Shown here in pieces: positions 35,352 through 44,385 of a stretch of 64,000 nucleotides of DNA; position 1 is the first letter of the stretch; every line of letters starts with the position of its first letter. The notes beneath the pieces were generated by a model. It saw only the letters and a program-made list of their open reading frames with translations, was not told where the DNA came from and searched no databases. Position numbers and translations under genes: made by a program. This DNA is from Bacteroidaceae bacterium (GTDB lineage: Bacteria > Bacteroidota > Bacteroidia > Bacteroidales > Barnesiellaceae_A). The DNA is taken from the NCBI GenBank assembly GCA_017481745.1, contig JAFUOV010000006.1, forward strand, positions 124,001-188,000, given 5' to 3'.

Positions 35352-36056
35352 ATGGGACACGAAAAATCCGATAGAATACAGACATCGCTTCTTAACAGCG
35401 TAGAGAAAAAAATATTGGTATGGCTTGCCCAAAGGCAACCTTCGTGGGTAACATCCGATATTCTTACATATCTGGGTGTGTTTGGTGCTTTTGTATGCGC
35501 CGTAGGCTTTGCATTGGCTTCGGTCAATGTTTACTATTTGTGGTTGTCGTCGTTTGGCTTGCTTATCAACTGGTATGGCGATAGCTTGGATGGCACACTT
35601 GCTCGTGTACGTCAAACACAACGTCCCAAGTATGGTTTCTTCATCGACCACTCGTTAGATGCCATTACAATATGCATCATGTGTATAGGTGCGGGTTTGT
35701 CGCCTATATTCCGTTTTGATGTTGCATTGTTGGTATTGGTAGCTTATCTTGTTATCTCTATTTACACATACATCTGCACCATCCTCAAGGACGAGTTTCG
35801 CTTGACCTATGCCGGTATGGGACCCACCGAGTTCCGCTTGGTTATCATTCTGCTCAATACAGTCTATATGTATATCAGACCGTTGCGCGAGTGGTCTTGC
35901 ACCGTAGCCGGACAAGGACTTGGACTCTTCGACATCGTAGGTATTGCTATTGCGCTGTTTATAGCATTTATGTGGATTTCGCAATGGCTCAAAGACCGCA
36001 AATATCTGTCGAAACGCGATCCTCTCAAAAAGGCCGAGCCCAAAGAGCAGAAGTAA
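35352..36056 (+). CDS. CDP-alcohol phosphatidyltransferase family membrane enzyme
   Basis: This 234-residue integral membrane protein carries the complete CDP-alcohol phosphotransferase motif, D-x2-D-G-x2-A-R-x9-G-x3-D-x3-D: Asp77, Asp80, Gly81, Ala84, Arg85, Gly95, Asp99 and Asp103. The enzyme transfers a phosphoalcohol from a CDP-linked donor to an acceptor in phospholipid or related synthesis. About six transmembrane segments are visible. The alcohol substrate cannot be read from the motif. It is followed at 18 bp by a GtrA/acyltransferase-like fusion, which suggests a shared lipid product. Confidence 0.85.
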   Translation: MGHEKSDRIQTSLLNSVEKKILVWLAQRQPSWVTSDILTYLGVFGAFVCAVGFALASVNVYYLWLSSFGLLINWYGDSLDGTLARVRQTQRPKYGFFIDHSLDAITICIMCIGAGLSPIFRFDVALLVLVAYLVISIYTYICTILKDEFRLTYAGMGPTEFRLVIILLNTVYMYIRPLREWSCTVAGQGLGLFDIVGIAIALFIAFMWISQWLKDRKYLSKRDPLKKAEPKEQK

Positions 36057-36074
36057 AACATTCACACGTACGTA

Positions 36075-37328
36075 GTGCGCCAGTATATTCAATTTGTATT
36101 AAGTAGATTATTGGGCACGGGTGTCGATACGCTCGTGCTGTGGTTGTGTTCGGCATTTATCTTTGGCGGAACATATTGGGGCGAGAATATCGTTTCGCCC
36201 ATGATTTCTTTCGAGTTTGCCGTATTCAGCAACTTCCTCTGTTCCTACTATTGGATATGGAGCAACCGCGTAGAGGATAAAGGCGGAAAAAGTTTTCTCA
36301 AGCATTTCTTGGTATTCAACATCGCAGCCTTGTCGGGTTTTGCGGTGAAGATGCTCTTCCTGCTGCTCTTCGAGTATATCTTTGGTTGGGATGTCGTAGT
36401 ATGTAACCTCGTTGCTTTGTGTATCTCGGGTGTTCTCAACTTCTTTGTCGAGAAGTTGATAGTCTTTCGCAAGAAGAAACAACGCCCCGAGCACGAGCTG
36501 CTCAATATCGACGAGTTGGGACACATATCGGGCGCATTCCGCGGCTATTGGGGTAGGATGTTGGCTCGATTGGTCATTGCAGTGTGCGACGTAAACAAGC
36601 TCAATATACTGTACGATCAAGTATACTTCGACCGCGGCGTTGAGTGTACCGACAAGTTGTTGAAACTCATCAATTGCGACTATTTGGTAGGACACCCCGA
36701 GCGCCTGAGCGCATTGCCTCAAGGTGCATTTATCACAGTGAGCAACCAACCCTATGGCGCATTAGATGCCATTGTGTTGATAGACCTCTTGGGCGGTGTT
36801 CGTCCCGACTTTAAGTTGGCAGCCACCGAAATGATGTCGCGCATAGAACCCCTACAAGACAACTTTGTATATGTGCAAGGTCGTAACAGCCACCGCGACG
36901 AAAACGCCTATGCTGCTGCTGCCGAGCATATAGAGCGTGATGCTGCAGTCGGATTTTTCCCCTCGGGAGTAGGTTCCGACTATCACTTCCGTCCCCGTCG
37001 CATTGTCGACCGCGATTGGGATGTCGAGACCATTCGCTTCATCCAAGAAGCGCGTGTACCTGTAGTACCAGTTCGTTTCCTCGACCGCAATTCGCGCTTC
37101 TACTATGGTTTAGGTGTTATCAGCCTGCCCTTGCGATTGCTGCGCCTCCCCTCCGAGTTTTTCAACAAAGACAAGGGTCAGCACCGCGTAGTAGTGGGTA
37201 ATGCCATTTCGGTCGAAACCTTGCAACAATACAGCACCGCCGAGGAGTTGAGCCACTACCTCCGCACTGCCGTCTATGACATAGATACCCCCGACTCCTT
37301 TATTCCTCGTTCCGAATTGCGCCGATAG
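36075..37328 (+). CDS. GtrA-like membrane domain fused to an acyltransferase-like domain lacking the catalytic His
   Basis: This 417-residue protein starts at GTG 36075. Residues about 1-133 have four membrane helices of the GtrA type (RLLGTGVDTLVLWL, LNFFVEKLIVFRKK). Residues about 155-410 resemble the PlsC/hemolysin-type lysophospholipid acyltransferases, with FITVSNQPYGALDAIVLIDL and later VGFFPSGVGSDY and VPVVPVRFLD. Relatives normally have NHP at this position; here it is N224-Q225-P226, with Asp231 kept, so the catalytic His is replaced by Gln. The gene is probably co-transcribed with the CDP-alcohol phosphatidyltransferase gene. It may act on or flip a lipid, or be a non-catalytic partner. 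Confidence 0.72.
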   Translation: MRQYIQFVLSRLLGTGVDTLVLWLCSAFIFGGTYWGENIVSPMISFEFAVFSNFLCSYYWIWSNRVEDKGGKSFLKHFLVFNIAALSGFAVKMLFLLLFEYIFGWDVVVCNLVALCISGVLNFFVEKLIVFRKKKQRPEHELLNIDELGHISGAFRGYWGRMLARLVIAVCDVNKLNILYDQVYFDRGVECTDKLLKLINCDYLVGHPERLSALPQGAFITVSNQPYGALDAIVLIDLLGGVRPDFKLAATEMMSRIEPLQDNFVYVQGRNSHRDENAYAAAAEHIERDAAVGFFPSGVGSDYHFRPRRIVDRDWDVETIRFIQEARVPVVPVRFLDRNSRFYYGLGVISLPLRLLRLPSEFFNKDKGQHRVVVGNAISVETLQQYSTAEELSHYLRTAVYDIDTPDSFIPRSELRR

Positions 37329-37368
37329 AGTGTTGATAAAATGTCGGATAGAAAAAGGGAAATAAATA

Positions 37369-37403
37369 AGCCACAGCGCTCTTCCTGTAGGGCTGCTGTG
37401 GCT
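37369..37403. terminator. Hairpin between convergent genes
   Basis: The stem AGCCACAGC / GCTGTGGCT sits between the converging GtrA-fusion and SUMF1 genes. An A/T-rich flank makes it a better terminator for the minus strand. Confidence 0.6.
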
Positions 37404-37425
37404 GTGTTATATGTTGGCTTACTTC

Positions 37426-40236
37426 TTAAGGTCTGAATTCAATGTAGTAAAAATTATCATATGTATTATAAGTATTCTCTGACATAATTGTTACCTTACC
37501 TGCCATCGGAACTTTTACAGTATATGTATAATTAATACACACACCACCGTCGTTATAGGAGTAATCATAGGAGGTGCTGAAATCACCTATTTTGACTTCT
37601 TCTCCTTGATCCTGTGTCACTTTTATATATACCACATTAGGAGCAAATGAGGGGTAATTGGGATCATTGGTTCTTTCAGTGGGGAGGACACAAATTGTTA
37701 GAATGCCGGCTTCAGGTGCATTGAACTCGATTGTGCTTCCAGGTGGTGTGGATATGTAATGTGAGTATACTGTACTTATATCGTTAAAATATTTTGTAGG
37801 ACCATTGTCAATTATAATAGGTATATCATATTTAGAATTTATTGTATATATCCCACTCGAAAAAGATGTGTAATTGCCGGTTTGATGATTTGAAGGGTTT
37901 AAAATATAGTCTTTATTTGTTTCGGATAGTACTAAGCGGAAGCCGCCGGTGCAGCCGCGGCTCGACGGAGGATAGCCGCTGCGCATCGACACACGGCAGC
38001 CCTGCGCATCGAAGTACCAACTACCACCCCGCCACACACGGTTAGAGCCTGAAGATGCTCCGGTAGGGTTGGTCTGTGCTGTACTGCTGTAACTGCCCTC
38101 CCAATCGCTGCACCATTCAAATACATTACCACTCATATCGTATATACCCAACTCGTTGGGGCTTTTAGTGCCTACCGGATGGGTCATATATGATGCATTG
38201 TCAGCATACCACGCTACATCGCCTATGGCGTTGCTGCCACTGTATTTATAGCCTTTCGATTGGTTGCCACCGCGTGCGGCATACTCCCACTCTGCCTCGG
38301 TGGGCAGGCGGAAGGTCTTGCCGGTGATCTTATTCAACCGTGGGATGAAGTAGTCTACTATATCGTAGTAACTTACATAATACGCCGGATAGTAATTGCC
38401 CTTGCCATAAGTTGATGAGGGATTGTCGCCCAACCACGGGTCGGTGGCAACGGCTGTCATCGTGCTACCGTCGGCGGCTGTGCCGGTGTAGTTCATTACA
38501 TATTCCCACAACTGCTGGGTTACTTCATATTTACCTATATAGTATGACGATAGCGTTACACTATGTACCGGCATTTCATTACTAAGTGCATCGCTGTCGT
38601 AGTTGGACGAACTGCTCGACCATTGTGCGCCCATCTTGAATGTACCACCCTCTACATATACCATATCGTCGTAAGACAAAGAGACGAAGATGTCGGACGG
38701 TTCGCCCGAAACATTATTATTGCCACTACCACCGCCATTGTCATCCTCTTCCGAACCGTTGACAAGTGTGTTGATAAATGATTTGGCACTGTTTTGCATG
38801 GTTGAAAATTGGTCTCCGAGTGAGCTCGAGCAGTCTAATACCAACATTATAGCAGCACTCTTTTGTTCTACGGTGGTTATCGTATTTTCATCGGGGGTAA
38901 ACTCTGAATTTACTTGCCATTTGCTTGTAGATGTGATGTAACTCCATTGTTGTATATGGTTGGTTGGTAGTGTTTCACCACTTGGTCTTATTATATCTTC
39001 GAAAGTAAATGTAACAAATATGCCGTCTTGTTTGCCTTTTACAGTTGAACTGCTGCTAGATGTAAATCCTTTATATGTGATATTCTTTAATGAAAGATCG
39101 CTCAAAGAGAATGTACCTTCAATATAAAGGTCGGAGTTGGCAGCATCGGTCACGTTGTCGAACGTGAAACGTATCTTCGTGCCGTCGCTTTGTCCGGGGA
39201 TGGTCAAAGAGATGCTTTGGCTTATACTTTCGTTATATAGTTTGGATGCAATCTCTTGGAAGATTGCATTCACTTCATTCATATTATTTACTTCGAAGGC
39301 TTTTTCGGTACTGCTGGCAAGTCCTTGCAAATTCTCTTTAAACTTTTCAATGTCGCTTACATCATCACCTCGCAAACCTATCGAATAGGCATCTATTTTT
39401 TTGCCCTTTACATTGGTGTTACCTATACGTTTGCTGATGCTTGACAGATATTCTTCATCGCTACTATAATTGCTGTTCATCATAATAGAACCTTGATCCA
39501 ATCCATCGGTAAAGGTTACAATAGCTACGTTGATAATGTCGTGAGGAAGTGTCGCATTTACTAATTTGTCGATTGCGTTGTCGACTGCATAATATAGCAA
39601 TGTGCCGTTTTGGGCAGTAAGTCCATTGACATAATTTGTGAAGTTGCTTTCGGTTTCGGTATTAAGTATATCTATATCTCTGTTATAGAGTTTTTGGTTG
39701 AAACCTATAATGCCCATATACAAACCCGACTCGACATTAGATTGGAAATAGATTTTTCCGGTTGAGGCGCTCTGATTGGTAATGAAGTTCTTGCCGATGG
39801 CACGCACTTTGTAGTAGTTGTTGCCCAACAGTGGCAAAGGGTCGGTGTAACTTGTTCCGGTGGCTTGCCCCAACAAATTGTAGTTGTTGCCGTCACCACT
39901 GCGATATACTTCGTAATAGAGAGTCTGATCTACACCGCTCCATGTAACATTTATATTCTCACCGTTGATATAGCCATGTACATTGGTGGGGGCATCTAAA
40001 AGCGATACAACTTTGAGACTGTCTATATCGGTTATGTTAAAAGAGTTGTCTACTTTGCCCTTGTTATAGATGTTGAGCATTGAATTTTCTATTTTCATAC
40101 TATCGACGGTGGTAGCATCGTACGATTGTTCTACTCCATTTTCGTAAACTTTTACAAAGCGGTCTTGTGCCACTGCAGCTATAGCTAATGCGTATACAAT
40201 GGTAAGAGCAGTAAATATTTTGTTGTGTCTCATCAT
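37426..40236 (-). CDS. Secreted VWA-like / SUMF1 (FGE-sulfatase fold) multidomain protein
   Basis: This 936-residue protein has a signal peptide (about 1-23). An FN3-like domain (about 82-165) is followed by a VWA-like domain (about 172-340) that keeps TFTDGLDQGS but lacks DxSxS in its first strand (GIIGFNQKLY). A beta domain (about 340-460) leads to a short segment (462-492) with a perfect MIDAS start, LVLDCSSS (Asp468). A full SUMF1 domain follows (about 525-772: MVYVEGGTFKMG, EVTQQLWEYVM, FRLPTEAEWEYAARGG, GNVFEWCSDW, WRGGSW, GFRLV). The last ~160 residues are unrecognised and show no T9SS tail. It is encoded 17 bp after a small T9SS-tail protein gene, probably in one operon. Confidence 0.75.
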   Translation of the reverse strand: MMRHNKIFTALTIVYALAIAAVAQDRFVKVYENGVEQSYDATTVDSMKIENSMLNIYNKGKVDNSFNITDIDSLKVVSLLDAPTNVHGYINGENINVTWSGVDQTLYYEVYRSGDGNNYNLLGQATGTSYTDPLPLLGNNYYKVRAIGKNFITNQSASTGKIYFQSNVESGLYMGIIGFNQKLYNRDIDILNTETESNFTNYVNGLTAQNGTLLYYAVDNAIDKLVNATLPHDIINVAIVTFTDGLDQGSIMMNSNYSSDEEYLSSISKRIGNTNVKGKKIDAYSIGLRGDDVSDIEKFKENLQGLASSTEKAFEVNNMNEVNAIFQEIASKLYNESISQSISLTIPGQSDGTKIRFTFDNVTDAANSDLYIEGTFSLSDLSLKNITYKGFTSSSSSTVKGKQDGIFVTFTFEDIIRPSGETLPTNHIQQWSYITSTSKWQVNSEFTPDENTITTVEQKSAAIMLVLDCSSSLGDQFSTMQNSAKSFINTLVNGSEEDDNGGGSGNNNVSGEPSDIFVSLSYDDMVYVEGGTFKMGAQWSSSSSNYDSDALSNEMPVHSVTLSSYYIGKYEVTQQLWEYVMNYTGTAADGSTMTAVATDPWLGDNPSSTYGKGNYYPAYYVSYYDIVDYFIPRLNKITGKTFRLPTEAEWEYAARGGNQSKGYKYSGSNAIGDVAWYADNASYMTHPVGTKSPNELGIYDMSGNVFEWCSDWEGSYSSTAQTNPTGASSGSNRVWRGGSWYFDAQGCRVSMRSGYPPSSRGCTGGFRLVLSETNKDYILNPSNHQTGNYTSFSSGIYTINSKYDIPIIIDNGPTKYFNDISTVYSHYISTPPGSTIEFNAPEAGILTICVLPTERTNDPNYPSFAPNVVYIKVTQDQGEEVKIGDFSTSYDYSYNDGGVCINYTYTVKVPMAGKVTIMSENTYNTYDNFYYIEFRP

Positions 40237-40253
40237 TATAAGATTTTAAAGGA

Positions 40254-40778
40254 TTACTTGATAATCTTTTGGGTTACTATATTGCCACCGCTTATAGCTT
40301 GTACGATATATACACCTGGGTGATAACCATCGAGCGAAATTATAGCCGTAGAGGCGTTGGGTGAAAGTGAGAGTAGTTGTTGTCCCGACATATTATATAT
40401 TGTAACCAATGAGAGGGATTCGACATTCTTTACATATACAGCATCACCGGTGAAATTGATAGTAAGTGAAATGTCGTCTCTTACATTCTCTACGTTCATA
40501 ATGGTGTTGCTACCAATGGTTATTTTACGTAAGGTTTTGTATTTTATTGGTTTGTTGGATGAATTATCGACAAATTTTACGGTAAGATCCGATGACGAAA
40601 AGGTGAGTTTATGCACATCTTCGACATTGTAATAATAGTCATAATTGGCAGATGTGCCATGAAAATTGAGGTAGCATGATTTGTCGGCAATGCAAGGCAA
40701 AGTCCCGGCGAATACCGCCATTACGATTGCAAGTGCTATACAGCGTTGCAATAAGCAATTGGATTGTTGGTGAGTCAT
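40254..40778 (-). CDS. Small secreted protein with T9SS sorting tail
   Basis: This 174-residue protein has a signal peptide (about 1-31). A ~70-residue beta-rich part contains SCYLNFHGTS and VEDVHKLTFSSSDLTVKF, like the start of its operon partner (SMKIENSMLNIYNKG). It ends in a T9SS tail (VTIYNMSGQQLLSLS ... GVYIVQAISGG). It is essentially a sorting tail with a short leader domain. It lies directly upstream of the VWA/SUMF1 gene and is transcribed first. The role is unknown; it could anchor or chaperone the larger protein. Confidence 0.65.
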   Translation of the reverse strand: MTHQQSNCLLQRCIALAIVMAVFAGTLPCIADKSCYLNFHGTSANYDYYYNVEDVHKLTFSSSDLTVKFVDNSSNKPIKYKTLRKITIGSNTIMNVENVRDDISLTINFTGDAVYVKNVESLSLVTIYNMSGQQLLSLSPNASTAIISLDGYHPGVYIVQAISGGNIVTQKIIK

Positions 40779-41103
40779 AATGGTAAGTTTTTATGATTAG
40801 TTGTAATTCATAATCTTACTATAGGCTCCTTGATAGACTTGTTATATATAAAGAAAGTGTGGAGCCTATTTCGTTTATCTGTTAGAAGGTTGTGGAATGA
40901 CCCCGAAGCTATAAACGATGCATTACCCCACACTTGAATAGTATGGGGTATATGCACAAATAGGGCATAGCCACATAGCTATACAAGCAGAAGAGTGCTC
41001 TTCGTTTGTCCTGCTTCATGAAAACTTCCACATTTTCTAACAAGGAAAAAGCGAAAACACTTTCGTAAATATGTTTGTCAAGCATTTGTTTGCTCTGACG
41101 AAA

Positions 41104-41134
41104 CAAAGGTAAAAAAATATTTTATAAAAGTCAA
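41104..41134 (-). promoter_or_regulatory. Promoter of the SUMF1 operon with a ~320-nt leader
   Basis: On the minus strand, TTG (41134-41132), a 20-bp spacer and TACCTTTG (41111-41104) match the Bacteroidota consensus. The first start codon is at 40778, so the leader would be about 320 nt. It contains two evident hairpins: TACCCC/GGGGTA (about 40924-40950) and GAAGAG-TG-CTCTTC (about 40991-41004). Confidence 0.65.
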
Positions 41135-41141
41135 ACAGAAT

Positions 41142-41187
41142 TAAAAACGATAGCATCAAAAGGTTGTATTTGATGCAGCCGTTTTTA
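41142..41187. repeat. Large inverted repeat upstream of the SUMF1-operon promoter
   Basis: TAAAAACG (41142-41149) pairs with CGTTTTTA (41180-41187), and GCATCAAA (41153-41160) pairs with TTTGATGC (41169-41176), giving two stacked 8-bp helices. It begins 8 bp upstream of the -33 element. It could be an operator or an old terminator. The 41188-41582 stretch otherwise shows no supportable gene. Confidence 0.6.
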
Positions 41188-41582
41188 GTTGAAACCTTGT
41201 TGGCAAATAATATATGCCTGTTAATGGTTATTCTCAGATGAGTTTTTTGTAGCTGCGCGTGGTGCCTCGTATGAGTGTCCAGCTGTTACGCAAGGAGGCT
41301 CCCAAATAACATCTTCCTCTGTTGCGGGAGTAACATATACTTATTTATCAATATCGCACACGCAAGAGGTGAAAATTAACCAACGATTATCAAAGTTAAC
41401 AAATATAAATAAAAAATCGTTGCTTTAGAAATTTTTCTATTTGTGGTATAATGGCGTTGTTCTATTATATAATGTGGAAATAATGGATAGAATAGTGCGT
41501 GCGTGATGCGATGCTTGAAGCGATGTTCGCATAGCCATTTTGAGAATTTTGTATGGTTGTTTTTTCTGATATTTACATAAAG

Positions 41583-41616
41583 AAAGGCGGTGTGTCGTGT
41601 GAGACACATCGCCTTT
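41583..41616 (-). terminator. Terminator of pgk
   Basis: AAAGGCG-G-TGTGTC (41583-41596) pairs with GACACA-T-CGCCTTT (41603-41616). On the minus strand it is followed by a T-rich tail. It lies 27 bp past the pgk stop codon. Confidence 0.85.
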
Positions 41617-41642
41617 GCTTAATGTAGAGTATTGTTGATTTC

Positions 41643-42893
41643 TTAGCCTTTGATAGCAGCGATACCGGGGAGAACTTTACCCTCGATGGCTTCGAGCAAA
41701 GCACCACCACCTGTCGAGATGTATGATACTTGGTCTGCCATGCCAAACTTGTTGATACAAGCTACCGAGTCGCCACCACCGATGAGCGAGAATGCGCCCT
41801 CTTTGGTAGCTTCGGCAATAGCCTCGGCAATAGCACGTGAGCCTGCTGTGAAGTTGTCAAACTCAAATACACCGGCAGGACCGTTCCAGAGGATAGTCTT
41901 AGAACCTTTGATAGCATTGGCAAAGAGCTCGCGGGTCTTGGGACCTGCATCCAAACCTTCCCAGCCATCGGGGATGTCGTTTGAGGGGACAACTTGTGTG
42001 TTGGCTTCGTTAGAGAAAGCATCGCCGGCAACACAGTCAACACCGAGCACGAGGTTTACGCCTTTGGCTTTGGCTTGTGCAATGATGTCGAGAGCCAAGT
42101 CGAGCTTGTCATCTTCGCAGATAGAGCTACCTATTTTGCCACCTTGAGCCTTGGCAAAAGTGTAGGTCATACCGCCGCACAAGATGAGGTTGTCTACTTT
42201 GTCCATCAAGTTCTCGATGATACCAATTTTGGTAGAAACTTTAGAACCACCCATGATGGCTGTGAAAGGACGTTTGATGTCGCTCAACACGTTGTCTACG
42301 GCTTTCACCTCTTTCTCCATCAAGTAGCCGAGCATTTTGTGGTCGGCATCGAAGTAATCGGCGATGATGGCTGTAGAGGCGTGTTTGCGGTGAGCAGTAC
42401 CAAAAGCATCGTTTACATAGCAATCGGCATACGAAGCGAGGTGTTTGGCAAACTCCTTTTGGGGCTCTTTCATAGCAGCTTTGGCAGCTTTCTTCTCTTC
42501 TTCAGTAGCAAATTCGCCACGAGGTTTGCCCTCTTCCTCGGCATAGAAGCGGAGGTTTTCGAGCAAGAGAACTTCACCGGGTTTCAAGGCTGCAGCAGCC
42601 TCGTCGGCCTTCATGCAGTCGGGGGCAAATTGTACTTTAACACCGAGTTTCTCAGAAACGGCGTCAACGATTTGTCCCAACGAATATTTCATATCGGGAT
42701 TTTTCTTGGGCTTGCCCATGTGCGACATGATGATGAGGCTACCACCGTCGGCAAGGATTTTCTTGAGAGTGGGCAGTGCACCGCGAATACGAGTGTCGTC
42801 GGTGATGTTGCCATTACCGTCAAGGGGTACGTTGAAGTCAACGCGTACAATAGCCTTTTTACCGGCAAAATTGAAATTGTCAATTGTTTGCAT
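41643..42893 (-). CDS. pgk: Phosphoglycerate kinase
   Basis: Pgk interconverts 1,3-bisphosphoglycerate and 3-phosphoglycerate with ATP formation in glycolysis. The 416-residue protein shows the signature [21 protein letters not shown] (the family's SHLGRP position), [25 protein letters not shown] and the C-terminal [11 protein letters not shown] and [11 protein letters not shown] motifs. The length is typical. It lies 39 bp downstream of the rubrerythrin gene and may share its transcript, with a strong terminator at its end. Confidence 0.98.
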   Translation of the reverse strand: MQTIDNFNFAGKKAIVRVDFNVPLDGNGNITDDTRIRGALPTLKKILADGGSLIIMSHMGKPKKNPDMKYSLGQIVDAVSEKLGVKVQFAPDCMKADEAAAALKPGEVLLLENLRFYAEEEGKPRGEFATEEEKKAAKAAMKEPQKEFAKHLASYADCYVNDAFGTAHRKHASTAIIADYFDADHKMLGYLMEKEVKAVDNVLSDIKRPFTAIMGGSKVSTKIGIIENLMDKVDNLILCGGMTYTFAKAQGGKIGSSICEDDKLDLALDIIAQAKAKGVNLVLGVDCVAGDAFSNEANTQVVPSNDIPDGWEGLDAGPKTRELFANAIKGSKTILWNGPAGVFEFDNFTAGSRAIAEAIAEATKEGAFSLIGGGDSVACINKFGMADQVSYISTGGGALLEAIEGKVLPGIAAIKG

Positions 42894-42932
42894 TATTGAT
42901 ACCTATTAATTTATGTAGTTAAACAAGTTATA

Positions 42933-43508
42933 TTACATATTGGTTTTCTTTACCTCGAAGTGTGCTTGGGGATGCAAGCAGGCGGGGCACATCTTGGGTG
43001 CGTTGGTGCCTTCGATGATGAAACCACAGTTGCGGCATTGCCATACGGTGCTCTCGGCTTTGGCAAAGACGGTATTGTTCTCGATGTTTGCCAAGAATGC
43101 GAGGTAGCGCTCTTCATGACCTTTCTCGGCGATGGCTATGTTGCGATACATGGCTGCAATCTCGGGGAAGCCTTCTTCGGCTGCAACGTCGGCAAAGTGG
43201 GGATAGTCTTTGGTCCACTCTTCGTTCTCGCCGGCTGCTGCTGCGCGGAGGTTGTCGGCTGTCGAGCCAATAACGCCTGCGGGGAAGGTACCGGTGATTT
43301 CTACCATACCGCCTTCGAGGTATTTAAACATGCGTTTTGCGTGTTCTTTTTCTTGGTTGGCAGTCTCTTCAAAGATGGCTGCTATTTGTTCGTAACCCTC
43401 TTTCTTGGCAGCGCTGGCAAAGTAGGTGTAGCGCATGCGTGCTTGACTTTCTCCTGCAAATGAAGTGAGGAGGTTTTTCTCTGTTTGTGTTCCTTTAATG
43501 CTTTTCAT
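42933..43508 (-). CDS. Rubrerythrin
   Basis: Rubrerythrin reduces hydrogen peroxide in anaerobes using a non-haem di-iron site and a rubredoxin-type iron. The 191-residue protein has an N-terminal four-helix bundle with di-iron ligands in [25 protein letters not shown] and the [14 protein letters not shown] region. The C-terminal rubredoxin-like domain has C-x2-C ... C-x2-C (CRNCGF and CPACLHP). It indicates an anaerobic, peroxide-exposed lifestyle. It is co-directional with pyrF (26 bp gap) and pgk. Confidence 0.97.
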   Translation of the reverse strand: MKSIKGTQTEKNLLTSFAGESQARMRYTYFASAAKKEGYEQIAAIFEETANQEKEHAKRMFKYLEGGMVEITGTFPAGVIGSTADNLRAAAAGENEEWTKDYPHFADVAAEEGFPEIAAMYRNIAIAEKGHEERYLAFLANIENNTVFAKAESTVWQCRNCGFIIEGTNAPKMCPACLHPQAHFEVKKTNM

Positions 43509-43534
43509 ACTTCAATTATTTTGGTTATACGATT

Positions 43535-44365
43535 TTAAATGATATTTCTCTCTTTCAAGATTTGTTCCATCTCTTGTTGTACGTTGAGGGCTTGTTGTCT
43601 TGCTGCCTCGGCAAAGTTCTCGCTGTTGTCGGCGTAGATGATTTGGCGCGAAGAGTTAACAATAAGACCGCAATGGTCGTTCATGCCATACTTGGCTACC
43701 TCGCTGAGGCTGCCGCCTTGTGCGCCTACACCGGGCACGAGCAAGAAGTGGTTGGGGGCTACGCGGCGTATGTCCTCAAAGAGCGAACCTTGTGTGGCGC
43801 CTACGACAAACATCATGTTGTCGGTTGTACCCCAAGTTTGCGCTACACGCAATACTTTCTCAAAGAGGCGCTCGCCATTGGCATCGGCTGTGAGCTGGAA
43901 GTCGTGTGAGCCTTTGTTTGAGGTCAATCCCAATACAATAACCCAACGGTTCTCGTAGTTGAGGAAGGGTTTTACGCTATCCTCGCCCATGTAGGGAGCT
44001 ACGGTAACGGCGTGTATGTCTAAGTGCTCGAAGAAGCTGCGTGCATACATCTCGCTGGTGTTGCCTATATCGCCACGCTTGGCATCGGCGATGATGAGCA
44101 TGTCGGGGTAGTTGGTGCGGATGTAGCGAACAGTATCTTCAAAGGCTTTCCATCCTTCCAATCCGAGGCTCTCGTAGAAGGCAAGATTGGGCTTGTATGC
44201 TACGCAAAGGTCGGCAGTGGCATCAATGATGGCTTTGTTGAATGTAAAAATGGCATTCTCACGACCTTGCAAGTGGGTGGGGATTTTACGAATATCGGTA
44301 TCAAGACCTACGCAGAGAAATGATTTCTTGCGACGGATGTTTTCAAATAGTTCCTGGCAATTCAT
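43535..44365 (-). CDS. pyrF: Orotidine 5'-phosphate decarboxylase (long form)
   Basis: PyrF decarboxylates OMP to UMP, the last step of de novo UMP synthesis. The 276-residue protein belongs to the longer subfamily. Motifs are LCVGLDTD (about 17-24), KPNLAFYE and the catalytic DAKRGDI (94-100, Lys96), followed by [11 protein letters not shown] and [10 protein letters not shown]. It starts 20 bp after prfA, a pairing I associate with Bacteroidales genomes. The pathway genes pyrB and pyrI lie ~18 kb away in this window. Confidence 0.96.
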   Translation of the reverse strand: MNCQELFENIRRKKSFLCVGLDTDIRKIPTHLQGRENAIFTFNKAIIDATADLCVAYKPNLAFYESLGLEGWKAFEDTVRYIRTNYPDMLIIADAKRGDIGNTSEMYARSFFEHLDIHAVTVAPYMGEDSVKPFLNYENRWVIVLGLTSNKGSHDFQLTADANGERLFEKVLRVAQTWGTTDNMMFVVGATQGSLFEDIRRVAPNHFLLVPGVGAQGGSLSEVAKYGMNDHCGLIVNSSRQIIYADNSENFAEAARQQALNVQQEMEQILKERNII

Positions 44366-44385
44366 AGTAGTGTGTTGTTATGATT

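Noticed and set aside
40909..41106. 65-residue minus-strand ORF in the SUMF1-operon leader
   Set aside because: Its start codon overlaps the promoter -7 box and the sequence has no recognisable features.
41225..41428. 67-codon open frame on the plus strand (contains DEFFVAARGASYECP)
   Set aside because: There is no start codon near its beginning and no match; at most a gene remnant.
41376..41609. 77-residue minus-strand ORF
   Set aside because: It begins inside the pgk terminator and is low-complexity AT-rich sequence.
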